From contig MELF01000036.1 in the NCBI GenBank assembly GCA_001767525.1, forward strand, positions 1-64,000: 64,000 bases of DNA, read 5' to 3'. The stretch's first letter is position 1; the number at the start of each line of letters is the position of its first letter. The position numbers were made by a program, and so were the translations under genes. Below, one piece after another: positions 47,314-57,182 of this stretch. The stretch is from Acidobacteria bacterium RIFCSPLOWO2_12_FULL_68_19 (GTDB lineage: Bacteria > Acidobacteriota > Vicinamibacteria > Vicinamibacterales > UBA2999). The notes beneath the pieces are model-generated. The model was not told the origin of the DNA. It searched no databases and saw only the letters and a list, made by a program, of their open reading frames with translations.

Positions 47314-48018
47314 ATGCCCTGGATCCTACGCTCTCTGCTCGTTGCGCTGCCAGTTGCGGCGATCGCCTGCGGCCAGCCCGAGGCGACGCGGTCGCTCGCG
47401 GCCGTGGAGTCGGCCGCCCCGGAGCGGGCGGCAGCCCCCTCCGCCGTCGCGGCGCGGCCGAGGATCGTCTTCCTGGGCGACAGCCTGACGGCGGGCCTCG
47501 GACTGCCGCGCGAGCAGTCGGTGCCATCGCTCATTCAGGCACGGCTCGACGCTGAGGGCTATGGCTACGAAGTGGTGAATGCGGGCGTCTCGGGTGACAC
47601 GTCGGCGGGTGGGCTGCGGCGGCTCGACTGGGCGCTCGAGGGCGACGTTGACGTGCTCGTCGTGGAGCTCGGGGCCAACGACGGCCTGCGCGGGCTCCCG
47701 GTGACGCAGATGAAGCGCAACCTGAGCGAGATCGTCGGTGGCGCCGTGGCGCGCGGGGTCATCGTGATCCTCACGGGCATGGAGGCGCCGCCCAACTACG
47801 GTCCGCAGTACACGTCGGAGTTCCGCCGCGCCTTCCGAGAGGTGGCCGACGAGCACGACGCGCTCTTCGTGCCGTTCTTCCTCGAAGGGGTCGCCGGTGT
47901 GGCGGCGCTCAACGGCGGCGATGGGATCCATCCGAACGCCGAGGGTGCGCGGGTGATCGAACGGACCATCTGGCGCGCGCTGGAGCCGGTGCTCGCGCGG
48001 GGTGCGCGGGATCGATGA
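47314..48018 (+). CDS. tesA: Lipoprotein SGNH esterase (TesA-like)
   Basis: The 234-residue protein has a lipoprotein signal (ILRSLLVALPVAAIAC), with C19 as the lipid-attached cysteine. The SGNH blocks are FLGDSLTAG (nucleophile S57), GANDGL and GDGIHPN. This is the TesA/arylesterase family, acting on acyl esters or thioesters in the periplasm. In E. coli tesA is divergent from ybbA-ybbP, whose products bind TesA; here the three genes are co-directional and overlapping. An ATG at 47299 overlaps the -10 box and would put five residues before the signal, so 47314 is preferred. Confidence 0.85.
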   Translation: MPWILRSLLVALPVAAIACGQPEATRSLAAVESAAPERAAAPSAVAARPRIVFLGDSLTAGLGLPREQSVPSLIQARLDAEGYGYEVVNAGVSGDTSAGGLRRLDWALEGDVDVLVVELGANDGLRGLPVTQMKRNLSEIVGGAVARGVIVILTGMEAPPNYGPQYTSEFRRAFREVADEHDALFVPFFLEGVAGVAALNGGDGIHPNAEGARVIERTIWRALEPVLARGARDR

Positions 48019-48734
48019 TCGAGCTCCGGGGCGTGTCCAAGACCGTGGAGAGCGGTGGTCGCCCACTCACGATCCTGCACGCGCTCGATCTGGTGATTCC
48101 GTCAGAGCGGTTCCTGGCCGTGGTCGGCCCGTCGGGGAGCGGCAAGTCGACGCTGCTCGGCCTGATTGCGGGGCTCGATGCGCCCAGCACCGGCGAGATC
48201 CTGATCGACGGAACCGACATCACCAGGCTCGGCGAAGACGAGCTGGCGAAGCTGCGCGGCGAGAAGATCGGCTTCGTCTTCCAGTTCTTCCATCTCGTGC
48301 CGTCGCTCACGGCGTTCGAGAACATCCTGGTGCCGATGGAGATTGCCGGCCGGCGCGACGCGGTCGCCCGGGCCCGGACGCTGCTCGACGAAGTGGGGCT
48401 GTCGGACCGCGGGCACCACTATCCGTCGCAGCTCTCGGGCGGCGAGCAGCAGCGCGTCGCCATCGCGCGGGCCCTCGCCAACGACCCGCCCATCGTCCTG
48501 GCCGATGAGCCGACCGGAAACCTCGATTCGACGACAGGCCGCCACATCATGCAGCTGCTGCTGGAGGTGCGGCGCGCGCGGGGATCCACGCTGGTGCTCG
48601 TGACGCACGACGCCGAGCTGGCGGCGCTGGCGGACGTGCGCCTGTCGCTCAGGGACGGCCGGCCCGTGGAGGCGACGCCGCGCGCGGTGGGCGTCCGCGG
48701 CGCCGGCACGGTCGAAGCGGAGGCGCTCGGATGA
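48015..48734 (+). CDS. ybbA: ABC transporter ATPase (YbbA/LolD-like)
   Basis: The 239-residue protein has Walker [11 protein letters not shown]-loop FQFFHLVPS, signature [14 protein letters not shown] and Walker [12 protein letters not shown]. It belongs to the MacB/LolD/FtsE group, which power transporters of the mechanotransmission type. It overlaps tesA and ybbP by ATGA at both ends, indicating one translationally coupled operon. With its neighbours it fits the TesA-YbbAP system, thought to extract hydrophobic compounds from the membrane for TesA. Confidence 0.92.
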   Translation: MIELRGVSKTVESGGRPLTILHALDLVIPSERFLAVVGPSGSGKSTLLGLIAGLDAPSTGEILIDGTDITRLGEDELAKLRGEKIGFVFQFFHLVPSLTAFENILVPMEIAGRRDAVARARTLLDEVGLSDRGHHYPSQLSGGEQQRVAIARALANDPPIVLADEPTGNLDSTTGRHIMQLLLEVRRARGSTLVLVTHDAELAALADVRLSLRDGRPVEATPRAVGVRGAGTVEAEALG

Positions 48735-51292
48735 CCTTCGTCCTGCGCATGGCGCTGCGCGAGATCCGCGCGTCGTGGCGGCGCCTGCTGTTCTTCTTCA
48801 TCTGCATCGCCATCGGCGTCGGGTCGATTGTCGCGCTTCGGTCGCTCATCCAGACCGTCCGCATCGCGCTCTCGGGCGAGGCGCGGACGCTGCTCGGCGG
48901 CGACCTCGTCGTCAGCACGAACCGCCCGTGGACGCGCGCCGTGCTGGACCGGCTCGACGCGGAGCGGCACGCCGGGCGCATCACGGGGCGGACCGAGACC
49001 ATCGAGGTCCCGACGATGGCGCGGTCCGGCGACCCGGCGACGCCGACGGCGCGGATGGTCGAGCTGCGGGCGGTCGGCCCGGAGTTCCCGCTCTACGGCA
49101 CGCTCGCCCTGCGCGACGGCGCCTACACGCACGCGCTCCTGGCCGGCCGCGGCGCGCTCGTGCGGCCGGAGCTGCTGGCGCAGTTCGACCTCGAGGTCGG
49201 CGGCGCGATCCAGATCGGCTCGGAGACCTTCGAGATTCGCGGCGTGATCATGACCGAGCCGGGCCGCCGGATCGGCGCATTCACGCTCGGGCCGCGGGTG
49301 ATCATCGACCGGGCGGATCTGCCGGCGACGGGCCTGCTGGCGTTCGGCAGCCGCATGTCGTACCAGCAACTGCTGCGCGCGCCGGACGAGCTGTCCGAGA
49401 ATCTCGCCTCCGACCTGCGGGAGGGGTTCGCTGACGAGTTCGTCAACGTGCGGTGGTACCGCCGCACGGAGGACCAGATGGGGGAGAACCTGACGCGGGC
49501 CGAGAACTACCTGAGCCTCGTCGGCCTCGTCGTGCTCATCCTCGGCGGCATCGGCGTCTCGAGCGTCACGCGCGTGTTCGTACAGCAGAAGGTGCGCAGC
49601 ATCGCGATCCTGAAGTGCATGGGCAGCACCTCGGCGCAGATGCTGGCGGTCTACCTGACGCAGGTGCTGGTGCTCGGCCTCGGCGGCAGCGTGCTCGGGG
49701 TGGCGCTCGCGGGGGGCGTGCTCGCGGCGGTCCCGATGTTCGTCGGCGATCTCGCCTCGGCCCTCAGGGTCGATGTCGGCCTCACCTCCTCGGCGGTGGT
49801 GCAGGGGTTCGCCATCGGACTGCTCGTGTCGCTCCTCTTCTCGCTCGTCCCGTTGCTCGAGGTGCGCCACGTCAAGCCGTCGCTGCTGCTCCGGCAGGAC
49901 CTGCCGCGCCCGGCGGCGTTCGACTGGCTCAAGTGGGGCGTGACGGGCGGCGTGGCCGCGGCGCTCGTGGCCGTGGCCTCGTGGCAGGCGGGCTCGGTGG
50001 CGATAGGGCTGCTGCTGTCGGCCGGGTTCGTCGCCGTCGCGCTGGTGCTGCACGTGGCGGGGGCGGCGCTCGTCCGGGCGGTCCAGCCGCTGCGCCATTC
50101 CTCCTCCTTCGCCCTGCGCCATGCCGTGCTCCACATCACGCGCCCGGGAAACCAGACGCGGGTGATCCTGCTGGCGGTCGGCCTCGGCGCGTTCTTCATC
50201 CTGGGCGTCCGGGCGCTGCAGTCGAATCTGCTGCGCGACTTCGCCATCCAGGCGGGGTCCGACGCGCCCGACATGTTCCTCATCGACATCCAGCCTGACC
50301 AGCGCGACGCCCTCGCCGCGTTCCTCGACGAGGCGAACGGCGGCCTACCGCGGCCGAAGATGATCCCGACGCTGCGCGCGCGAGTCGTCGCGGTCGAAGG
50401 GCGGGAGATGGACATCGACAGCTACCGCGAGACGCGCGGGCGTGGCCTGTCGCGGGAATACACGGTGACCTACCGCGCCCAGCTCGAGGCGAACGAAGAA
50501 CTCGTCGACGGCGTGTGGTGGGACGAGGCTCCTGCCGGCGACGAGGCGCAGGTGTCGATCGAGGAGCGCTTCTCCGATCGCGACAGCGACGGCACCTTCC
50601 GGAGCGGATCGCGGATTCAGGTCGGCGACCGGATGCGCTTCGACGTGCTGGGACGGACGATCGCCGCGCGCGTCACGAGCGTCCGCCGCGTCAACTGGCA
50701 GGACTTCCGCGCCGGCGGCTTCATGTTCGTCTTCCGCCCGGGTACCTTCGACGGCGCTCCGCACACGCATATCTCGGCGCTGCAGGCGCCGCGCGATCCC
50801 GCCTCGCGCGCCCGGATGCAGGCGGCGCTCGCCGTCCGCTTCCCGAACGTCTCGGTGATCGACCTGCGCGAGATCCTGCAGATCATCCAGACCGTCGTGG
50901 ACAACGTCACCCTCGCGGTCACCGTCGTCGGTGTCCTGGTGCTGCTGAGCGGCGCGCTCATCCTGGTCGGCGCCGTGTCGATGACGAAATTCCGCCGTGT
51001 CTACGAAGCGGCGATCCTCAAGACGCTCGGCGCGAGCAGCCGGCGCATCGCGGCGATGCTCGTGCTCGAGTACGGCGTGCTGGGCGCGATCGCCGGCGTC
51101 ATCGGCGCGACCGGCGCGATCGCGCTCAGCTGGGCGATCGCGACCTACGCGCTCGAACTGCCGTGGGACGCGACGCCGGGTCTCACGCTGGTCGGCGTCG
51201 TGGCGACGACGGCGCTCGTCGCGGCGATCGGCGTCGTCGCGAGCATCGACGTGCTCCGGCACAAGCCGCTTGCCACGCTCCGCGCCGAATAG
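48731..51292 (+). CDS. ybbP: FtsX-like ABC transporter permease (YbbP-like)
   Basis: The 853-residue protein has an N-terminal membrane segment ([20 protein letters not shown]), a periplasmic region, and two FtsX-type four-helix units. These include [20 protein letters not shown] with [14 protein letters not shown] in the middle and [20 protein letters not shown] near the end. The size and split layout match the YbbP/large-permease group rather than LolC. It overlaps ybbA by ATGA. It is predicted to work with YbbA and the lipoprotein esterase upstream. Confidence 0.9.
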   Translation: MTFVLRMALREIRASWRRLLFFFICIAIGVGSIVALRSLIQTVRIALSGEARTLLGGDLVVSTNRPWTRAVLDRLDAERHAGRITGRTETIEVPTMARSGDPATPTARMVELRAVGPEFPLYGTLALRDGAYTHALLAGRGALVRPELLAQFDLEVGGAIQIGSETFEIRGVIMTEPGRRIGAFTLGPRVIIDRADLPATGLLAFGSRMSYQQLLRAPDELSENLASDLREGFADEFVNVRWYRRTEDQMGENLTRAENYLSLVGLVVLILGGIGVSSVTRVFVQQKVRSIAILKCMGSTSAQMLAVYLTQVLVLGLGGSVLGVALAGGVLAAVPMFVGDLASALRVDVGLTSSAVVQGFAIGLLVSLLFSLVPLLEVRHVKPSLLLRQDLPRPAAFDWLKWGVTGGVAAALVAVASWQAGSVAIGLLLSAGFVAVALVLHVAGAALVRAVQPLRHSSSFALRHAVLHITRPGNQTRVILLAVGLGAFFILGVRALQSNLLRDFAIQAGSDAPDMFLIDIQPDQRDALAAFLDEANGGLPRPKMIPTLRARVVAVEGREMDIDSYRETRGRGLSREYTVTYRAQLEANEELVDGVWWDEAPAGDEAQVSIEERFSDRDSDGTFRSGSRIQVGDRMRFDVLGRTIAARVTSVRRVNWQDFRAGGFMFVFRPGTFDGAPHTHISALQAPRDPASRARMQAALAVRFPNVSVIDLREILQIIQTVVDNVTLAVTVVGVLVLLSGALILVGAVSMTKFRRVYEAAILKTLGASSRRIAAMLVLEYGVLGAIAGVIGATGAIALSWAIATYALELPWDATPGLTLVGVVATTALVAAIGVVASIDVLRHKPLATLRAE

Positions 51293-51325
51293 GCTAGAAT
51301 CGGTGGATCGGGAGAGTCTGATTCG

Positions 51326-51664
51326 ATGAACCTGGAGACATACCGCGCCGCCCTGCTGCAGAAGCGGGGCGAACTGCTCGGCGGGAGCACCGCGAAGCCG
51401 CTGCAGTGGACCGTCGAGAGCAACTCGGGCCGCCAGGGCGACATGGCGGACCAGGCGAGCGGAAACAATGAAGTGCATATCCAGCTCAAGCTGAAGCAGA
51501 CCGACGCCAAGATCCTGCAGGCGATCGAGGAGGCGCTCCGCCGAATCGACCAAGGCACCTACGGCGTCTGCCGCGACTGCGGCGAGCCGATCGCGGGGGC
51601 GCGCCTCAACGCGATCCCGTGGACGCGCGTCTGCATCGGCTGCAAGGAAAAGCAAAACGCGTGA
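51326..51664 (+). CDS. TraR/DksA-type zinc-finger protein
   Basis: The 112-residue protein has a helical N-terminus (MNLETYRAALLQKRGELLG) and a C-terminal C4 zinc finger reading CRDCGEPI ... CIGCKEK. The GYGVCxxCG-like TYGVCRDCG block is typical of the family. DksA-like proteins enter the RNA polymerase secondary channel and can modify initiation with ppGpp. The protein lacks the extra C-terminal length of E. coli DksA. A TTGCCA/TAGAAT pair with 19-base spacing lies at 51270-51300, and GGGAGAG precedes the ATG. It overlaps the next gene. Confidence 0.85.
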   Translation: MNLETYRAALLQKRGELLGGSTAKPLQWTVESNSGRQGDMADQASGNNEVHIQLKLKQTDAKILQAIEEALRRIDQGTYGVCRDCGEPIAGARLNAIPWTRVCIGCKEKQNA

Positions 51665-52167
51665 AGCCGGCGGAACTGCAGCAGATCCTGGGCGAATTCG
51701 CCGCCGAGCGGCTGGCGCTCGTCGCGCGCCACGAGGCGGGCGCGCGGGCGGTCAGCCACTACGACTTCAACAACGCCTACCAGTACGTCATCAACCGCGA
51801 GGAGACGCAGCTCGGGTGGCTGCGGAGCGCGCTCGACGAGTACGGCGCGCCGCTGCCGCCGGCCTCGGCCGCCATGGCCGTCCCGAACGTGCCGAAGCTG
51901 GGCAGGCAGGTCGCCCCGAGCGCCTTTCGCGCCGTGCTCGAAGACGACGCGCGGCTCCTGGCGGCGTTCGTCGAGCGGTGGAACCCTCGCGTCGAGTCGA
52001 TGACCCATGCCCGCCACCGCCTCATGCTCGGCGTCATTCTCGGCGAGTCACGCGAGCACCAGCGGACCTTCGAGCAGGCGGCCGCCGGTATCGAAGACCT
52101 CCTCGGCCGACGCACCGGCGGCGTGCCGAGGCAGGGGAGTGTGCTGCCGGTGCGGTGGATGGAGTGA
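51661..52167 (+). CDS. Hypothetical helical protein, possibly ferritin-like
   Basis: The family is not recognised with confidence. The 168-residue protein is mostly helical: EFAAERLALVARHEAGARAV, then AYQYVINREETQLGWLRSAL and HARHRLMLGVILGESREHQR. Glu and His spaced like this hint at a ferritin-like diiron fold, but the set of ligands is not complete enough to call. The start is GTG at 51661, overlapping the DksA-like stop by GTGA, so it is probably translationally coupled to it. The role is unknown. Confidence 0.6.
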   Translation: MKPAELQQILGEFAAERLALVARHEAGARAVSHYDFNNAYQYVINREETQLGWLRSALDEYGAPLPPASAAMAVPNVPKLGRQVAPSAFRAVLEDDARLLAAFVERWNPRVESMTHARHRLMLGVILGESREHQRTFEQAAAGIEDLLGRRTGGVPRQGSVLPVRWME

Positions 52168-52425
52168 TCCTGCGGGTTGCCGCGACTCTGACGCTCCTCG
52201 AATCCAGCCCCGAAGCCGGAACTGCGATCTCCACTGACGGTCACACGCGTCGCGCCCTGGTTGCCGGATGTCCGTGCCAGGTTAGGTATTGGCTCCGGCC
52301 AACCGAGATCGTGTAGCCATTGCCCCTCGAGCGTCGTCCGGGATACTGGAAGAATCGAACGTGATGGTCGGCGCGCGGCGTGGTTCGTCGAGTGATTGAG
52401 TAGTCACAGCGTTGCGAACTTGCTC

Positions 52426-52508
52426 GTGCAACGGCCAAATGAGCCGCGCGCCGCGGCGACATGATGGCACAGGACACTGGGCGCGTCGGCTCCATTTGGA
52501 CGTTAGCC
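52426..52508 (-). repeat. Integron attC-like recombination site
   Basis: Read on the minus strand, R'' GGCTAAC leads into CGTCCAAATGGAGCCGAC and GCGCC. After a 31-base loop the returning arm GGCGCGCGGCTCATTTGGCC pairs with it, then R' GTTGCAC follows. Two unpaired extra bases (a G and an A) lie in the first arm, matching the extrahelical bases that guide integron integrase. The 83-base length is within the known range. It sits 9 bases after the toxin stop, as expected for a cassette. The upstream part of the gap 52168-52425 holds no gene I can support. Confidence 0.7.
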
Positions 52509-52516
52509 TGCGTGCC

Positions 52517-52855
52517 TCATTCGGCAAACATCTCCTGCAAGGTGTCGAGGACCTCCCTGGTCGTCGCTGCGGACAGGCGTCCCAACCGCTTGACGAGGCG
52601 TTCGCTGTCGACCGTGCGGAGTTGGTCCAGCGCGACGGACCCCGAACGGTTCTGAAAGCGGCATGCCACGCGCCAGGGATAGGCCTGTCCGCCGGTCGTC
52701 ATGGGCGCAACGATGACGGTGCGCAAGTGCTGGTTGAGTTCGTCCGGCGACACGATGAGGCAGGGACGGGTCTTCTTGATCTCGCTCCCCAGCGTCGGAT
52801 CGAGCCCGACGAGATGGACTTCGCCGCGGGCGGGTGCCGCTCGTGTTACCGCCAC
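52517..52855 (-). CDS. MazF/PemK-type toxin
   Basis: The 112-residue protein fits the MazF/PemK toxin family: RGEVHLVGLDPTLGSEIKK is the typical N-terminus with TRPCLIVSPDELN, and RTVIVAPMTT follows. Such toxins are mRNA-cleaving endoribonucleases. Start is GTG at 52855, overlapping the antitoxin by 10 bases. The gene is the second in a TA pair, and an attC-like site follows its stop within 9 bases. Confidence 0.88.
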   Translation of the reverse strand: MAVTRAAPARGEVHLVGLDPTLGSEIKKTRPCLIVSPDELNQHLRTVIVAPMTTGGQAYPWRVACRFQNRSGSVALDQLRTVDSERLVKRLGRLSAATTREVLDTLQEMFAE

Positions 52856-53103
52856 TGCCAGTCCTTGCCGTCGAAGCGCGTCCGAGTCGGAGCGTCGAGT
52901 AGTCGATCGTTACCCTGGGCGTGCATCGCCTTGGCCACGGCGGCCCAACCGGTTCTTGGCCTATGAGCAGCTCGCACCACTAGCCGGCCATGCTCGGCCT
53001 GCAATTCGACTTCTTCCGGCAACTGCGCCTGTTCGAGCAACCCCTTGGGCACACGAATGCCCCGAGAGTTGCCGATACGAACAATGCGAGTCTTGGCGAT
53101 CAT
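52846..53103 (-). CDS. AbrB/MazE-type antitoxin
   Basis: The 85-residue protein begins MIAKTRIVRIGNSRGIRVPK, the SpoVT/AbrB DNA-binding swapped-hairpin fold used by MazE antitoxins. The C-terminal tail (GWAAVAKAMHAQGND) would bind and neutralise the toxin. It overlaps the toxin gene by 10 bases. Between its start and a degenerate attC-like site are 58 bases that hold the probable promoter. Confidence 0.85.
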   Translation of the reverse strand: MIAKTRIVRIGNSRGIRVPKGLLEQAQLPEEVELQAEHGRLVVRAAHRPRTGWAAVAKAMHAQGNDRLLDAPTRTRFDGKDWQWR

Positions 53104-53161
53104 GTGACTACATTGTAATCACGCCTGTTCGGATTGGCAATGTGTGCGGGTTCAGCGTGGC

Positions 53162-53226
53162 GGCTAACGTCGTCAGGAGGAGATCGCTACGGAGCGCAGT
53201 ACACTCCGGCTGGTCGGCAGTTCGGC
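53162..53226 (-). repeat. Degenerate attC-like site upstream of the MazEF-like pair
   Basis: On the minus strand, GCCGAAC starts the first arm (CCGACCAGCCGGAG); the second arm (CTCCTCCTGACGAC) leads to GTTAGCC, a perfect match to the inverse of the R'' at 52502-52508. Pairing is partial, with two unpaired extra bases in the first arm. It is weaker than the site at 52426-52508. The rest of 53104-53455 holds no gene I can support. Confidence 0.35.
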
Positions 53227-53387
53227 GTGCGCGCGGCGAAAACCGACAAGCGTGTGTTACCCGCGAGAAGTGGCGGCTCACAGCGCGTTCGGTGCAGCCG
53301 CTCCACGGGTGTAACGAAGGAACCACGTACCGATGGGAGATTGTGCTCGAGACTGCCAACAGTCAACCACTGCCTGGCTGCTCACTG

Positions 53388-53475
53388 CCGCCTATCGGCT
53401 ACCGCCTACCGCCTACCTACCGGCTACCGCCTACCGGCTACCTACCGGCTACCGCCTACCGGCTACCGCCTAGCC
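53388..53475. repeat. CTACCGGCTACCGCCTACC tandem repeat overlapping the 3' end of folK
   Basis: Units of CTACCGCCTACC and CTACCGGCTACC alternate. The last units lie inside folK and supply its stop codon. Confidence 0.75.
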
Positions 53476-53917
53476 CGGCCAGCAGCGCTCCGACCGTTCG
53501 CCCGGTCACCGGATCCCTCCAGTCAGCGGCGATCTCGGCCAGCGGCGCGAGGACGAACGCCCGATCGCGGAAACGCGGGTGAGGCACGATGAGGTCCGGT
53601 TCGTCGGCGACGAGGTCGCCATAGAGGATCAAATCGAGATCGAGCGTGCGCGGGGCGCCGGGGGAGGGACGCTCGCGGCCGAAGCGCCGTTCGATGTCGA
53701 GCAGCGTGTCGAGGAGATCCCGGGCGGAGAGCGTGGTGGTGCCGGTGGCGGCCGCGTTCAGAAAGCGAGGCTGGAGGCCGACGCCGACCGGTGCCGTGTC
53801 GTGAAACGTCGAGACGCGCAGGCCGGCGAGGTGTCGGCCAAGGGCCGCAACGGCCTCGCGCAGTAGCCGTGCGCGGTCGCCTTGATTGCTGCCGAGCGCG
53901 ATTGCGACGGGAGCCAC
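53456..53917 (-). CDS. folK: 2-amino-4-hydroxy-6-hydroxymethyldihydropteridine pyrophosphokinase
   Basis: The 153-residue protein is full-length HPPK, with IALGSNQGDR, PRFLNAA, ERRFGRERPSPGAPRTLDLDLILYG and PHPRFRDRAFVLAPL. It moves pyrophosphate from ATP to 6-hydroxymethyl-dihydropterin in folate synthesis. Its start is GTG at 53917. The last residues GGSR and the TAG stop are read from the CTACC repeat, and another repeat block begins 4 bases before its start, so the gene is bracketed on both sides by repeat DNA. Confidence 0.92.
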   Translation of the reverse strand: MAPVAIALGSNQGDRARLLREAVAALGRHLAGLRVSTFHDTAPVGVGLQPRFLNAAATGTTTLSARDLLDTLLDIERRFGRERPSPGAPRTLDLDLILYGDLVADEPDLIVPHPRFRDRAFVLAPLAEIAADWRDPVTGRTVGALLAGLGGSR

Positions 53918-53920
53918 CGG

Positions 53921-54071
53921 TAACCGCTACCTGCAGGCTATCAGCTGACTACGAACTCCCAACTGCCAACTCCCAGCCACCAACTCCCAACTGCCACCTG
54001 GCGCCCGCCTACCGGCTACCAGCCACCGGCTACCAGCCACCTACCGGCTACCGCCTACCGCCTACCAGCTA
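53921..54071. repeat. AACTCCCAACTGCC and CTACCGGCTACCAGCC repeat block
   Basis: The left half has CCCAACTGCCAACTCCC units and the right half CTACCGGCTACCAGCCACC units, so two repeat types are joined. The block fills the space between the folK start and the RND gene, including that gene's stop codon. Confidence 0.75.
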
Positions 54072-57000
54072 GGCATCGGCTCGCTGGCGCAGTCCCTTCA
54101 GGCCTTCTTCGAAGAGTGTATAGACCGCCGGCACGAGCACCAGCGTCACCATCGTCGACGCCAGCAGGCCGCCGATGACGACGCGGGCGAGCGGCGCCTG
54201 CAGTTCGCCGCCTTCGCCCAGCCCGGTCGCCATCGGCACCAGGCCGAGCATGGTCGCGAGCGACGTCATCAGAATCGGGCGGAGCCGCCGGCGGCCGGCC
54301 AGCTCGACCGCGTCGCGCAGCGCCATGCCGTCCCGGCTCCGCAGCGTGTTGGTGTAGTCCACCAGCAGGATCGCGTTGCTGACGACGATGCCGCCGAGCA
54401 TGATGACGCCGATGAACGCCTGCATGTTGAAGGCGGTCCCGGTCAGGTAGAGGCTGCCGACCACGCCGATGCCGGCCACCGGAATCGAGAACATGATGAT
54501 GAACGGGTCGCGCAGCGATTCGTACTGCGAGGCCATCACCGCGTAGACGAGCAGCAGCGCCAGCATCAGGACGAGCTGGAGCTGGCGGAACGAGCGCGCC
54601 TGCTCCTCCACCTCGGCGCCGAAGCCGACGACGAAGTCGGGCGGCACCCGCACCTGGTCGAGGCGGCCTTCGACGGCCCTGATGGCGTCGCTGAGGCTCG
54701 TTTCGATGTCGGCGTTGACGCGGGTGACCCGCTGCATGTTCTTGCGGTCGATCTGCACCGGACCGGTCTCGCGGCCGATGGTGAGCAGGTTGCGCGCTGG
54801 CACCACCTGGCCCGCCGGCGTGCTCACGAGCACGTCGCCGATATCGGCCACCACGCTGCGGTCCGCCTCGCGTAAACGGACGATGACCGGGTACTCGTTG
54901 CCGCGTTCCCGGAACTGCGCCGCCTGGGTGCCGGCGACGTTGGTCTGGATCGTGGTGCTGACGTACTGCGGCGTCATGCCGAGCGTCGCGGCCTTCGGCC
55001 GGTCGATGCGGACGGCGATCTCGGGCCGTCCTTCGTCGCGGGCCAGCCGCACGTCGGCGATCCCCGGCGTGTCGATCATGACGGCGCGCGCATCGGCGGC
55101 GATGCGGCGGGCATCGTCGAGGTCGTCGCCGCGGATCTCGAGCGCGAGGCGCGCGTCGCCGTCGCCGCCGGCGAGCAGCCGGTTCAACTGGAAGTTGCCC
55201 CCCGCGGCGTTGGCGCGGATGACCACGCCCGGCAGTCCCGAGAGCTGGCGCCTGAGTTCCTGGGCGATCTGGTCGCTCGAACGGGTCCGCTCGTCGCGCG
55301 GGACGAGCCGGATGTTGATCTGTCCGCGATGAGTGCCGCCGCCGCCGGGGCCGAATCCGCCGCCGCCGGCGCCGCCGTTGGTGATGATGGTGTCGGCTTC
55401 CGGCACCGCTTCCCGCACCATCTCCTCGAGGCGCACCAGCGCGGTCTCGGTGCGCTCGATGCGGGTGCCGATGGGCAGCTCGGCGTTGACGTTGACCTGG
55501 CCCTCGTCGGTCTGCGGCAGCAGCTCGGTCGACAGCAGCGGATAGACCACCACCGCCGCGACGACCGACGCGGTTGCGAGCCCGACAATGGTCGGCCGGT
55601 GCGCGAGCGCCACGTGCAGGGCCTTCCGGTACCCCTCGTCCAGTCCCTCGAGCATCCGCTCGCTGGCGCGATACAGGCGGCCGAAGAGGCCGGTCCGGGA
55701 CGCGTCCTCGTCGGGCGTGCGCAGCCACCGGGAGCAGAGCACGGGCACCACCGTGACCGCGACGAAGAGCGACATGGCCAGCGAGAAGATCACGACGATG
55801 GAGAGCTGCCCGAACAGCACGCTCGAGATCCCGGACAAGAACAGCAGCGGAATGAAGACGGCGATGTGCGTGAGGGTGGACGCGAGGATGGCCGACCAGA
55901 CTTCCTCGCTGGCGTCGATGGCCGCCGTCATCCGGTCCTTGCCCATGTGCAGATGCCGGTGCGTGTTCTCGAGCACGACGATGGCGGCGTCGACGATCAT
56001 GCCGATGCCGAGCGCGAGACCGCCGAAGGTCATCGTGTTCAGCGTGTAGCCGCCGAAGAAGAGCAGCGCGAAGGTGCCGATCACCGATACCGGGATCGAC
56101 GTACAGACGATGAGCGTCGACCTGAAGTCGCGCAGGAAGAGGAAGATGATCAGCACCACGAGGATGCCGCCGACCATCGCGTGCTCGCGCACGTTGTCGA
56201 TCGCCCGCTCGATGAACACCGCCTGGTCGTTGGTCACGAGCATGCGGATGCCGGGCACCTCGCGGTTGATCCGGTCCATCTCGGCGCGGATGCCCGCGGC
56301 GACCGCGACGGTGTTCTCGCCCGTTTGCTTGTTCACCTGCATGCGCACGCCGGGCTTGCCGTCGATCCGCAGGAACTGCCGGCGGTCCTCGGTGGAATCG
56401 ACCACCTCGGCGATGTCACGGAGATAGATCGGCACGCCCTGGCGCGTCATCACGACCACGTCGCGGATGTCGTCGAGACTGGTGAACTGGCCCTGGTTCC
56501 GCACCAGGTAGATCGAGTCGCCCTGCGTGACCTCGCCGAGCGGCGTGTTCTGGTTCTCCTGGCGCAGCACCTGCACGACGCGATCGACCGAGAGGTTGAG
56601 CGCGGTGACCTTCTCCTTGGAGAGCTCGATGTGGATTTGCCGGCGCAGGCCGCCGCCCACCGTGACCGCCGCCACGCCGGGCGCGCGCTCGAGCCGCGGC
56701 GCGAGCTCGTTTTCCGCGATCTCGCGCAGCGTGACCGGGTCGAAGTCGCCCTGGACGGCGAGATTGATGATCGGGAAGGCGTTCGGATCGGCCTTGAAGA
56801 TCTGGGGGGGATCGGCGTCCTCCGGCAGCCGGCCGCGGACGCGGTCGATGCGGCTGCGCACCTCGTCGAGCGCCTCGGACATGTCGGTCCCCCAGTTGAA
56901 GCTCAGGCGGACCTGACTGCGCCCTTCCGACGAGCTGGAATTCACCTGTTGCACGCCCGGGACGGCGGCGGCGGCCTGCTCGAGCGGCCGCGTCACCAGC

Positions 57001-57182
57001 TGCTCCATCTCGAGCGGACCAACGCCCGTGTAGGTCACGGTGACGGCGACCGTCGGCAACGCGAAGTCCGGCATGAGATCGACCGGCAGCCGTGTGAGCG
57101 AGATCGCGCCGAGCAGCACGATCACTCCGCTCAGCATGAACATCGTGACGGGCCGGTGAATCGCAAGACGGGGAATGCTCAT
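54069..57182 (-). CDS. RND family efflux pump inner-membrane transporter
   Basis: The 1037-residue protein begins [20 protein letters not shown] and has the RND layout of twelve membrane segments with two large periplasmic loops. TM4 carries the charged residues expected for proton relay ([20 protein letters not shown]), and [16 protein letters not shown] lies late. An AcrB/MdtC-type tripartite exporter is predicted, in which it takes drugs or other hydrophobic compounds. A glycine stretch ([14 protein letters not shown]) sits in a periplasmic loop. The stop overlaps the repeat block. It overlaps the adaptor gene by ATGA. Confidence 0.92.
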   Translation of the reverse strand: MSIPRLAIHRPVTMFMLSGVIVLLGAISLTRLPVDLMPDFALPTVAVTVTYTGVGPLEMEQLVTRPLEQAAAAVPGVQQVNSSSSEGRSQVRLSFNWGTDMSEALDEVRSRIDRVRGRLPEDADPPQIFKADPNAFPIINLAVQGDFDPVTLREIAENELAPRLERAPGVAAVTVGGGLRRQIHIELSKEKVTALNLSVDRVVQVLRQENQNTPLGEVTQGDSIYLVRNQGQFTSLDDIRDVVVMTRQGVPIYLRDIAEVVDSTEDRRQFLRIDGKPGVRMQVNKQTGENTVAVAAGIRAEMDRINREVPGIRMLVTNDQAVFIERAIDNVREHAMVGGILVVLIIFLFLRDFRSTLIVCTSIPVSVIGTFALLFFGGYTLNTMTFGGLALGIGMIVDAAIVVLENTHRHLHMGKDRMTAAIDASEEVWSAILASTLTHIAVFIPLLFLSGISSVLFGQLSIVVIFSLAMSLFVAVTVVPVLCSRWLRTPDEDASRTGLFGRLYRASERMLEGLDEGYRKALHVALAHRPTIVGLATASVVAAVVVYPLLSTELLPQTDEGQVNVNAELPIGTRIERTETALVRLEEMVREAVPEADTIITNGGAGGGGFGPGGGGTHRGQINIRLVPRDERTRSSDQIAQELRRQLSGLPGVVIRANAAGGNFQLNRLLAGGDGDARLALEIRGDDLDDARRIAADARAVMIDTPGIADVRLARDEGRPEIAVRIDRPKAATLGMTPQYVSTTIQTNVAGTQAAQFRERGNEYPVIVRLREADRSVVADIGDVLVSTPAGQVVPARNLLTIGRETGPVQIDRKNMQRVTRVNADIETSLSDAIRAVEGRLDQVRVPPDFVVGFGAEVEEQARSFRQLQLVLMLALLLVYAVMASQYESLRDPFIIMFSIPVAGIGVVGSLYLTGTAFNMQAFIGVIMLGGIVVSNAILLVDYTNTLRSRDGMALRDAVELAGRRRLRPILMTSLATMLGLVPMATGLGEGGELQAPLARVVIGGLLASTMVTLVLVPAVYTLFEEGLKGLRQRADA

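Noticed and set aside
52168-52425. A further attC site around GTTAGGT at 52281
   Set aside because: The core matches GTTRRRY, but no pairing arms were found on either strand.
53388-54071. CRISPR array
   Set aside because: The repeats are short, contiguous and lack unique spacers of constant length, and no cas genes are near.
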